Part shown: positions 1 through 7,600 of the stretch, piece after piece
Layout of the letters: the number at the start of each line of letters is the position of its first letter
Position numbering within the stretch: the stretch's first letter is position 1
Assembly: GCA_029261675.1 (NCBI GenBank)
Contig: JAJDBA010000222.1
Coordinates: 1-9,703, forward strand
From: Nitrospinaceae bacterium
GTDB lineage: Bacteria > Nitrospinota > Nitrospinia > Nitrospinales > VA-1
Length of the DNA: 9,703 nt
Direction of reading: 5' to 3'
The notes under the pieces: model-generated
Seen by the model: the letters and a program-made list of their open reading frames with translations, nothing else
The model's database searches: none
What the model was told of the DNA's origin: nothing
Program-made: the position numbers and the translations under genes

Positions 1-1
1 T

Positions 2-1102
2 GATATCGATGCGTTACCCCATGGAATTCTTTTCTGGAGGAACCTGATGCAATGGGTGGGAGGAATGGGGATCATCCTGCTTTCCTTGGCCATATTCCCG
101 ATGCTGGGTATCGGTAGTTTTCATTTATTCAAAGCAGAAATCCCCGGTGGGGCGACTGTAGAACAAACACAACCACGGCTGGCTGAAACTGCAAAAGTTC
201 TTTGGAAAACTTATCTTGCGCTTACTCTCATTGAAATTATTGCGCTACGCTTTGCGGGACTGGATTTCTTCGATGCTGTCTGCCATACATTTTCCACAGT
301 CGCCACAGGCGGGTTTTCCCCACATAATGGAAGTGTGGGTGTATTCGATAATATATATATCGAAGCCATAATAATTCTATTCATGTTTTTCGGTGGCATT
401 AACTTCGCTCTGCATTCGCAAATGGTAAGAAGAAATTTTGCAGGCGTATTCAATAACCCGGAATTCCGCGCCTATTGTTCCATGCTGATAATAGGTGTTC
501 TGCTAGTAACCTGGGGGCTCACCCGAGTTTCGCCCGATGGCGATGCTGGTCAGGCATTCCGGAGTGCCGCTTTCACCGTAGTATCCATTAATACGACCAC
601 CGGATTCGTTACTGATGATTTTAATTTATGGCCGGAGTATCTCAAACTGTTGATACTGGGCATTATGATGGTCGGCGGTTGTTCCGGCTCGACCAGCGGT
701 TCTTTCAAGGTCATCCGTTTTATTATCCTGATAAAAATTATTTTAAGAGAACTCAAAAAACTGGTTCATCCTCGGGCAATTTTCCACGTGAAGGTAGGGG
801 ATAAAACTATCGATCCTGACGATCTTTCCAATGTTGCAGCGCTGACCTTTTTGTTTATGGGAATTTCCGCCCTGAGCGCAATGATGCTTTCATTTATGGG
901 TGTTGATTTGACCACTGCAATTTCTGCATCCATCGCTTCTTTATTTAATATCGGCCCAGGCTTGGGAGATGTGGGTGCCATGGGCAATTTCGCCGCCATA
1001 CCCGCTATGGGCAAGGGAATTCTGATCACCTGCATGTTATTGGGAAGGCTTGAGATATATGGCGTCCTTCTCCTTTTACTACCTATCGCCTGGCGCAAAT
1101 AA
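2..1102 (+). CDS. trkH: TrkH-family potassium uptake protein (5'-truncated by the window edge)
   Basis: This is the membrane-embedded, K+-conducting subunit of a Trk uptake system, which normally works with the cytosolic NAD/ATP-binding protein TrkA (not in the window). The frame is open from base 2, and the codons before the first ATG (47) read like conserved TrkH sequence (LPHGILFWRNL), so the gene begins off the left edge. About 366 of the usual roughly 480 residues are visible. Three of the four pore loops can be seen: TVATGGFS (from base 296), TTTGF (593-607) and NIGPGLG (from base 947). The family motif GCSGSTSGSFK follows the third loop. The C-terminus, LLGRLEIYG...WRK, is typical of complete TrkH proteins. 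The first pore loop lies outside the window. KtrB is the main alternative, but the GILFWR/QWVGGMG region and the long hydrophilic HPRAIFHVKVGDK loop favour TrkH. No clear terminator follows. Confidence 0.93.
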   Translation, partial: DIDALPHGILFWRNLMQWVGGMGIILLSLAIFPMLGIGSFHLFKAEIPGGATVEQTQPRLAETAKVLWKTYLALTLIEIIALRFAGLDFFDAVCHTFSTVATGGFSPHNGSVGVFDNIYIEAIIILFMFFGGINFALHSQMVRRNFAGVFNNPEFRAYCSMLIIGVLLVTWGLTRVSPDGDAGQAFRSAAFTVVSINTTTGFVTDDFNLWPEYLKLLILGIMMVGGCSGSTSGSFKVIRFIILIKIILRELKKLVHPRAIFHVKVGDKTIDPDDLSNVAALTFLFMGISALSAMMLSFMGVDLTTAISASIASLFNIGPGLGDVGAMGNFAAIPAMGKGILITCMLLGRLEIYGVLLLLLPIAWRK

Positions 1103-1195
1103 GATTTGATTTTGCAAAGGCAATAACTTAGAATTTCGTCTTCCTAGCCGGAGCTTAAACTCTTTGATTTTTTGAATAGCAGGTTGTTTTTTTCA

Positions 1196-1227
1196 AAGTG
1201 ATAAATATCCCCTGAAGTGATAAATAT
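1196..1227. repeat. 13-bp direct repeat pair upstream of oadA
   Basis: The word AAGTGATAAATAT occurs exactly at 1196-1208 and again at 1215-1227, 19 bases apart start to start. Both copies lie in the 220-bp gap between trkH and oadA, about 100 bases before the oadA start. A tandem pair at nearly two helical turns could be a binding site for a dimeric regulator, but no known operator was recognised. The words are A+T-rich, so chance or slippage is possible. Confidence 0.5.
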
Positions 1228-1280
1228 ATCCAGCCGGAATCGATTGAGTATTTATTTAATTTTTCATGGGAGCAATTCTA

Positions 1281-1307
1281 ATGCCAATCGCATCCCTGAT
1301 TTTTTAA
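1281..1307 (+). CDS. possible 8-codon leader ORF before oadA
   Basis: An ATG at 1281 opens a short frame reading MPIASLIF and ends at TAA 1305-1307. It has a good Shine-Dalgarno (GGGAG, 1268-1272) with 8 bases of spacing. Its stop codon overlaps the AAGGA that serves oadA (1306-1310). Translation of this leader could therefore affect initiation at oadA. The peptide shows no run of a single amino acid of the kind seen in classical attenuators. A frame this short easily arises by chance, so the call is tentative. Confidence 0.2.
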   Translation: MPIASLIF

Positions 1308-1310
1308 GGA
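1306..1310 (+). promoter_or_regulatory. Shine-Dalgarno of oadA
   Basis: AAGGA lies 12 bases before the ATG at 1323, slightly farther than ideal. It supports this start, which also gives the expected OadA N-terminus (ITELVLRDAHQS). The stop of the possible leader ORF overlaps it. Confidence 0.5.
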
Positions 1311-1322
1311 AATAATAAAGAA

Positions 1323-3104
1323 ATGGAAACAAATCCTCTAAAAATTACAGAATTAGTACTTAGAGACGCACATCAATCGCTTCTTGCCACGCGAATGAAA
1401 ACAGAAGATATGCTACCCATCGCAGAAAAGCTCGATCAAGTGGGTTTTTTCTCCCTAGAAACCTGGGGTGGAGCCACTTTCGATACCTGCATCCGGTTTT
1501 TAAATGAAGACCCTTGGGAAAGAGCACGGGCACTAAAGAAAAAAATGCCCAAAACCCCTTTTCAGATGTTGTTGCGCGGACAAAACGCAGTGGGCTACCG
1601 ACATTATGCGGATGATATTGTTGAGCGGTTTGTCAAACAATCTGTAGAAGTAGGGATTAATATTTTTAGAATCTTCGATGCCCTCAATGATTTCCGCAAT
1701 ATCGAAACAGCCGTTAACACCGTCAAAAAATGTGGTGAGACGGTTGAAGGTTGCATCAGCTACACCGTCAGCCCAGTGCATAACCTCGAACTCTATATCC
1801 AGATGGGGAAAACCCTTGAAAGCATGGGATCGGATATTCTCTGCATCAAAGATATGGCGGGTCTTCTGACTCCCGATGTCACGAAAACCCTCATCACGGA
1901 ATTGAAGAAAAATATTAAGCTCCCCATTCACCTTCACACACACGCGACCACCGGACTCGTTGGAATGAATATGCAATGCGCCATTGAGGCTGGGGTTGAT
2001 ATGGTTGACACAGCTATTTCCTGTTTGTCGATGGGAACATCTCATTATCCAACCGAATGTATTGTTGCTGCATTGAAGGGAACTCCACGAGATACAGGTT
2101 TGGATCTGAATTTGTTGGAGGAAGTTAACGACTACTTCAAAGAAGTGAAGAAAAATTATGCCGAGTTTGAAAGTGACTTCCAAGGTGTGGATATAAATAT
2201 CCTCAAATCACAAATTCCTGGCGGCATGATTTCCAATATGGAAAACCAGTTGAGAGAACAAAATTCTCTGGACAAACTCGAAGAAGTGCTCAAAGAAGTG
2301 CCGCGTGTCAGAAAAGACATGGGTTACCCTCCCTTAGTCACCCCCACCAGTCAAATTGTGGGTTCACAAGCAACTTTGAATGTGTTGACTGGCGAGCGCT
2401 ATAAAATAATTACGAAAGAAACGCGGCAATGTGTAATGGGGAATTATGGTAAATTGCCAGCACCTATTGATGAAGAACTGATGACCAAGGTTGCCGGGGA
2501 CAAAAAAGTCACCGATTGCCGCCCAGCCGATTTACTTGAGCCCGAATGGGAAGGGGTATGTAAAGAACTGGGGGATAAATATACCAGCGAAGATGATCGA
2601 TTGACTTATGCTCTGTTTGAAAAAGTTGCGTTAAAGTTTTTTGAAACTCGAGGAAAACCTTTACCAGAGAAGCCAGCATCGACCAAAGCAGCACCAGCTA
2701 GCGCATCCGTTGCAGCATCAGCACCCGCAGCACCTCAAGGCGGATCCTCAATTTATCAAGTTCGAGTAAACGGAAAAGATTTTACAGTAGAGGTCGCAAT
2801 GGGTGGAGCAGGAACAATGGCTCCCGCACCCGTTGCAACATCAGCACCCGCAGCAACCTCTCCTGCTCCGGCACCCGCTAGTGGCGGAGGCGGTTCACCA
2901 CTGACTGCCCCTTTACCTGGATCTATTTTCGCCTTGAAATGTAATGTAGGGGATGCAGTCAATGCAGGGGACACAGTACTGGTAATGGAATCTATGAAAA
3001 TGGAAAGTGAAGTGAAAGCCCCTCAGGCAGGTACCATCCAATCCATTCTGGTTAAAGAAGGTGATAATGTTCAGACTGGCGACCAACTGGTAATCATAAG
3101 CTAA
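1323..3104 (+). CDS. oadA: oxaloacetate decarboxylase alpha subunit (biotin carboxyltransferase, OadA/PycB type)
   Basis: OadA removes the carboxyl group of oxaloacetate, giving pyruvate, and passes it to its own biotin. It works at the cytoplasmic face with OadB and OadG. The 593-residue protein is of normal length. Residues 5 to about 290 are the HMGL-like TIM barrel, with metal-site residues D15 (LRDAHQS), H205 and H207 (HLHTH), and the likely carbamylated or active-site lysine K176 (CIKDMAG). The PYC/OadA domain follows to about residue 445. Then come an Ala/Pro/Ser linker, a short beta segment (YQVRVNGKDFTVEV), a second Ala/Pro/Gly linker, and a C-terminal biotinyl domain with MESMKME. 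Its biotin lysine, K559, is 34 residues from the end. No biotin carboxylase gene is adjacent, and oadB starts inside the stop codon, so a sodium-pump role is favoured over the pyruvate carboxylase B subunit. The exact substrate is inferred from family and context. Confidence 0.93.
   Translation: METNPLKITELVLRDAHQSLLATRMKTEDMLPIAEKLDQVGFFSLETWGGATFDTCIRFLNEDPWERARALKKKMPKTPFQMLLRGQNAVGYRHYADDIVERFVKQSVEVGINIFRIFDALNDFRNIETAVNTVKKCGETVEGCISYTVSPVHNLELYIQMGKTLESMGSDILCIKDMAGLLTPDVTKTLITELKKNIKLPIHLHTHATTGLVGMNMQCAIEAGVDMVDTAISCLSMGTSHYPTECIVAALKGTPRDTGLDLNLLEEVNDYFKEVKKNYAEFESDFQGVDINILKSQIPGGMISNMENQLREQNSLDKLEEVLKEVPRVRKDMGYPPLVTPTSQIVGSQATLNVLTGERYKIITKETRQCVMGNYGKLPAPIDEELMTKVAGDKKVTDCRPADLLEPEWEGVCKELGDKYTSEDDRLTYALFEKVALKFFETRGKPLPEKPASTKAAPASASVAASAPAAPQGGSSIYQVRVNGKDFTVEVAMGGAGTMAPAPVATSAPAATSPAPAPASGGGGSPLTAPLPGSIFALKCNVGDAVNAGDTVLVMESMKMESEVKAPQAGTIQSILVKEGDNVQTGDQLVIIS
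2707..2855 (+). repeat. in-frame linker duplication inside oadA
   Basis: A 26-base unit at 2707-2732 recurs at 2830-2855 with one mismatch. The offset is 123 bases, or 41 codons, so the frame is kept. Each copy encodes part of an Ala/Pro-rich hinge (VAASAPAA and VATSAPAA). The two hinges flank the YQVRVNGKDFTVEV segment and together form the flexible arm that carries the biotinyl domain. Ala/Pro linkers before biotinyl domains are common in this family. The DNA-level similarity suggests a recent duplication or gene conversion. Confidence 0.7.
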
Positions 3105-4339
3105 TGGAATTCAGCTTTAGTTCATCCGCTTCGAAAATAGTTCACTCGACTGCATTCACCAGTCTGGAGAGTGGCGATGCACTAATGATAGGCGTTGCCT
3201 GCCTCTTGGTTTACCTCGCCATTTGGAAAAAGTTTGAACCGCTCTTGCTACTACCCATGGGCTTCGGTTGCCTTCTCGCAAACGTCCCAATGAGCATGAT
3301 GGCAAGTACGGATACAGGCGGCCTTTTAAATTTTTTCTACCAGGGCATCAAACACGAAGTTCTACCACCCATTATATTTATGGGAGTCGGAGCGTTGACT
3401 GATTTTGGCCCCTTGCTGGCTAACCCGACCACCCTTCTTCTTGGAGCCGCCGCGCAGATCGGTGTATATATGACCCTGATTGGTGCCGTGTTTCTCGGAT
3501 TCAATATGCAGGAAGCAAGTGCTATCGGAATCATTGGTGGTGCCGATGGCCCCACATCCATTTTCTTAGCCAGTAAACTTGCACCTCACTTACTAGCACC
3601 CATAGCCGTAGCAGCGTATTCTTATATGTCGCTGGTTCCTTTGATTCAACCGCCAATCATGAGACTTCTTACCACCGAAAAAGAGCGGAAAGTCAAGATG
3701 GAACAGTTAAAACCAATTTCGCAAACAGTGAAAATTATTTTCCCGGTGGCTGTAACGATTGTCTGCTGCCTCATGTTGCCAGGGGTGACTCCATTACTGG
3801 GAATGTTTATGCTAGGCAACATGTTTCGTGAATCGGGAGTGACCGCGCGCCTACATGAAACTGCCGAAACTCATTTAATAAATATTGTAACCATCTTTCT
3901 TGCTCTTGCTGTGGGTTCATCCATGACAGCAGAATCTTTTTTACGACTAGAGACTCTGAAAATTATTGCTTTAGGATTACTGGCTTTTGCATTTGCAACT
4001 GCTGGTGGGGTTATTTTTGGAAGAATCATGTGTAAACTTTCAGGCGGTAGGGTGAATCCTCTAATCGGTTCTGCGGGAGTATCCGCCGTTCCCATGGCAG
4101 CTAGGGTTTCTCAAAAAGTAGGCGCAGAGGAAGACTCTTCTAACTTTTTATTGATGCATGCAATGGGACCCAACGTTGCAGGTGTGATTGGTAGTGCGGT
4201 AGCAGCTGGGGTCTTTCTTTCTCTTTTTGGAGATGCCAGTACCAGCATGGATACCCATGCGGCTCTGGCTCCCATTATCGGGAATCCAGAACCTGGAATG
4301 CAAGCTGTTGCCACAGTTGTGGAAGCAATAAAACAATAA
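3104..4339 (+). CDS. oadB: oxaloacetate decarboxylase beta subunit (Na+-pumping carboxybiotin decarboxylase)
   Basis: OadB is the polytopic inner-membrane subunit. It decarboxylates carboxybiotin carried by OadA, consumes a proton and exports Na+. The 411 residues contain the family landmarks: YLAIWKKFEPLLLLPMGFGC (about 37-56), MGVGALTDFGPLLANP, and GIIGGADGPTSIFLASKLAPHLL, in which D148 matches the essential membrane aspartate (D203 in Klebsiella). GNMFRESGV follows, then NPLIGSAGVSAVPMAARV, in which N318, G322, S327 and R334 match the Klebsiella Na+-pathway residues N373, G377, S382 and R389. All are intact, so the pump is expected to be functional. The start codon shares its A with the oadA stop (TAATG) and no strong Shine-Dalgarno is seen, implying translational coupling. 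MmdB and GcdB are close paralogues, but the OadA-type alpha subunit next door favours oxaloacetate. An extra hydrophilic tail of about 35 residues follows the last membrane segment. Confidence 0.94.
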   Translation: MEFSFSSSASKIVHSTAFTSLESGDALMIGVACLLVYLAIWKKFEPLLLLPMGFGCLLANVPMSMMASTDTGGLLNFFYQGIKHEVLPPIIFMGVGALTDFGPLLANPTTLLLGAAAQIGVYMTLIGAVFLGFNMQEASAIGIIGGADGPTSIFLASKLAPHLLAPIAVAAYSYMSLVPLIQPPIMRLLTTEKERKVKMEQLKPISQTVKIIFPVAVTIVCCLMLPGVTPLLGMFMLGNMFRESGVTARLHETAETHLINIVTIFLALAVGSSMTAESFLRLETLKIIALGLLAFAFATAGGVIFGRIMCKLSGGRVNPLIGSAGVSAVPMAARVSQKVGAEEDSSNFLLMHAMGPNVAGVIGSAVAAGVFLSLFGDASTSMDTHAALAPIIGNPEPGMQAVATVVEAIKQ

Positions 4340-4343
4340 AGGA
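4338..4343 (+). promoter_or_regulatory. Shine-Dalgarno of oadG
   Basis: AAAGGA lies 7 bases before the ATG at 4351 and overlaps the oadB stop codon. A second AGGA follows at 4346-4349, too close to the start to act in the usual way. The layout points to translation coupled with oadB. Confidence 0.6.
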
Positions 4344-4350
4344 AAAGGAA

Positions 4351-4620
4351 ATGGAAGCTAGTGTTTCGGCAGCCGTAAGTGTTTCTGCTCTTGCTATGTC
4401 GGTTATCTTTATGGTGTTGATCATTCTCATATTCACCATTAAACTTTTGGTGAAGCTTATTCCATACGAAGCGCCCCCAGCCCCACCTGCTAGAAAAGTT
4501 TCCGCCGCCAGCAGTCAGCCAGAACAAGACGATCAAGTGGCTGCAATAACCGCCAGTTTAGCTGCGCATATGGGGAAAAGACCAGACGAATTCAGGATCG
4601 TCAATATCCAATCGCGTTAA
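4351..4620 (+). CDS. oadG: oxaloacetate decarboxylase gamma subunit (OadG-like)
   Basis: This is a small single-span membrane protein that, in known pumps, holds the alpha and beta subunits together and speeds carboxyl transfer. The 89 residues have the OadG plan. A membrane segment spans about residues 12-36 (ALAMSVIFMVLIILIFTIKLL), followed by a Pro/Ala-rich linker (APPAPPARK). A conserved C-terminal stretch, DDQVAAITASLAAHMGKRPDEF, resembles the VAVITAAIAAH... region of this family. The assignment rests on this plan and on its place 11 bases after oadB, since the family is poorly conserved. The gene is last in the operon, whereas in Klebsiella and Salmonella gamma comes first. It ends 28 bases before the convergent AsmA-like gene, and no clear terminator hairpin lies between them. 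Confidence 0.88.
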   Translation: MEASVSAAVSVSALAMSVIFMVLIILIFTIKLLVKLIPYEAPPAPPARKVSAASSQPEQDDQVAAITASLAAHMGKRPDEFRIVNIQSR

Positions 4621-4648
4621 CGCCCCAACCACTCCACCCTAAAAGTTT

Positions 4649-7600
4649 TTATTTGTTTTGTTCTGTAGAAGGAACAGGCGAAGATTCAATTTTGGGTAGG
4701 GACTCGAGAATTTCGACGGGGGTCTGCAGGAAACCTTGGAATATTCCCATCACCTTTTTACCTAAAGAGGTAAAGGGAATCATTGAAATCTCGGGATCAT
4801 CAAAGTCTCCTTTGACCTTGTAATAGGTTTTCAGCAAACTTTTTTCATCACCGGCAGTTAATATTTTTCCAAAAAGAGGGATTTTGGTAAGAAACCTATC
4901 CAGCTTGGCAAGTGGAGCGACACCGACCACAGTATCCATGTGCTTATTTTTCAGATCAAAGGTGCCGACGATGGATGTTCGGCGGCTATCCGTCTCAAAA
5001 ATAAAATTCTCCGTCTCAAAAATCCCACTCTTGGGAATAAAATCACCAGATAATTGTTTAAAAGAGGACCGAGTACTCTCCTTCAAAGGTAATGGTCCGG
5101 GACCTGACCCAAAAAGTTTGTGGACTCCGTGTTTGAGTTTTTCCTGATCCATCATGCCCGATCGAATATCCAAGGAAACTTTCCCCGACATTGACTTTAA
5201 AATCTCCGCCGCGTCTTTGCCCTTACCTTTTACTCTGGCATCAAATTTCTTAACATCCCCGCTCAGACTTTTCTCAAAGACATTGCCGAAAAGACTAAAA
5301 ACATTTTCTGTTTTCACATCTTTGGCTTCCACCCTTCCCTCAAAAGTACTCACTCCTTTTTCATCAATTGCATATTCACCGAAGCTCTTAATCGATGGAT
5401 TATCACCCACATTCACATCGGTCAGCTGCAACACCTTATCGTTGAGTGAAAATTTTCCTACAACATTATTCAAATGCAACATCTTAAAATTTAACTGACC
5501 CACATCAAAATGAATTTGTCCTTTGCCCTTTTGAAAAAAATCTTTCGTTGCAAGAAAATCAATTACTTTCGCATCTTCCTCCTGCGACTCTGGCAACAGT
5601 TCGTCAATATTAAACTTTTCACCTATGAGAATCAGCTCCAAGTTCGGAGAGTCTCCGCGTTGATAAACACCACTGATATCCACTTTGCTGTTAGCGGAGA
5701 CGATACTGGCAGAGCGAATATCGTATCGATTATCTTTGAATCCTAATTTTGCATTGAGTAACCATTCCGATGTTATTTTTTCGGGCCGGATTTTTAAATT
5801 TATCAAATCCATTTTTCCCTCAAAACGAGAATCTTCCAATTGATTCAGGTTGCCATTCCCAGAGATTTTAAAATTTACAAATCCATCGGCAGTCCACGAA
5901 TCTGAAAATATATGAGAAGGAAAAGTTCGAAATTCTTCAGCCTCCAATTGCACTTTAAAATCTTGGACATTCAAGTCAGGAATCTGCATTGATCCTGTAA
6001 TTTTGTTGCCTCTTAATTCGTAGGACCAGTCTTCTATATTCAGGCCCTCTTTTGCAGAGAGCCTGCCTTTTGCTCGGAATTGATTGAGTGCGTTTTCATT
6101 TTTCTTTATCAGGCTAGGAATTTCATATCCGGTTCTTGTCATATCTGCCTGCTGCTCAAATTTAAAATTTTCGGGAGTGCCACTGATATTCATCGAAATA
6201 TGCGCAGGACCTGAAAATTTAAAATCACTAAAAACGGGGATATCTTTCAAGTCTGTTTGCAATAATTCAGGCAGGTTCAGGCGCAGAGAAAATTCAGGAG
6301 CAGAAACATTTTGCCTGTCGATTTCTCCTTCGAGATGCAAAGAGGAATCGCCATATCTTCCCACAATATTATCCAAACGAATAGTTTCTGCGTCATAAGA
6401 AATATTTCCATTCAGATCCATCATGGCTTGCAACCGATCTCGATACCTCATTGAAAGATTCTTTAATTCAATTTTTCCCCATTCTTTTTCAGTCTCTGGT
6501 TTTTCGGGATTCTCTTGATACCTATAGTTAATAAGTACTCCCCCAGAAGTAAAATCGAGACCTTCCTGCAATTCCAGCAAAGCATCTTTGGCATCACCAG
6601 CATCTTCTTCAAGAATCCAATGCAAATCACTAAAATCTAAGTGATATATGGCTGTGCCTTTTTCCAATGGTTCCCCGTTACTGAAACCAAGCTCCCCATT
6701 CAAGTCGGTAAACCTGCTCTTGGAAAAACTTCCTGAAAGGTTTTTATATTGCAGGAACCTTATCCATCGCTCACTTTTTCTTTGAGCCACTTCCGGTGTG
6801 TGGGTGTAAATTAATTTTCCATTCAGGTTTTCTATTCGAGGTTTAAATTCTTCTTCCGTCAGTGAAACGGATTGCATATCAATTACCCCGTCTATCGCCA
6901 ACTTATCAAAATCTTCAAGGGGCCCCTTAACATTCAATTTGATATTTGCTGAGCCTTCAAAGTCAGAGTAAACAGAAATAGCTTTATGAATAGGATGCCC
7001 TTTAAATGCTTTCTTTAGAGTGCGGTGGAATTGTGCCATATCCACTTTATTTTCCAGCGACAGGTCGGCAACAGGCCGAGTCATAAAATTTTCTATTGTT
7101 CCCTGCAAATTTTCCAAAGGCTGTTTCTCGTATCGGGCCTTATGAATGTGAAAACTACTATTGCCCTTATCTACCTTAAAAGTTCCTGTGACTTTTGTTA
7201 GCGGCGGCAACGGACTCTGCCAGTCCACTTTTCGCATCTCCATCTCACCTTTAATTTTTCTTCGGTTCTCAGGCTTGGCTATTTCCCGCAGTTGCTTGAC
7301 TGTTCCATCAAACTTTAGAGAATTTATTTTTACTGATCCATTTTTGAAAGTCTTATGAATGACATCGTGGTATTCCTCAGAAAAAATTTTTAAAGGAAGA
7401 TAATCGATACTTTTATTTACTTGAAATGCATCCGTCTTCATATCTATATGAACGGAGGGATCCTTTGAAAACATCTCCTTTAAAGAACCACTCGCTTTAA
7501 ATTTAAAAGGCCCGCTTTCTGCCTTCAACTCTTCGATGTTTATAGAGTCTTTGTCCATTGAAATTTTATACTCGAGCCCACCTCGATGCGGAACGCGCGC

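Noticed and set aside
1162..1198. CTTTGA ... TCAAAG inverted repeat considered as the trkH terminator
   Set aside because: The stem is only 6 A+T-rich pairs with a 25-base loop and no T-run directly after it.
1281..1305. Small hairpin plus T-run considered as an attenuator or terminator before oadA
   Set aside because: The stem has only 4 pairs, too weak to call as a terminator. It is mentioned only with the leader ORF.
1533..2183. 216-codon open frame on the minus strand inside oadA
   Set aside because: It lies fully antisense to a well-conserved catalytic domain and its translation resembles no family I recognise, so it is a shadow frame.
4111..4536. 141-codon minus-strand frame across the oadB/oadG junction
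   Set aside because: It overlaps two genes with clear family signatures and coupled translation signals, and shows no recognisable domain.
4884..6398. Several plus-strand frames of 78-114 codons
   Set aside because: All are antisense to the AsmA-like gene. Their Ser/Phe/Leu-rich translations are what the reverse of such coding sequence gives.
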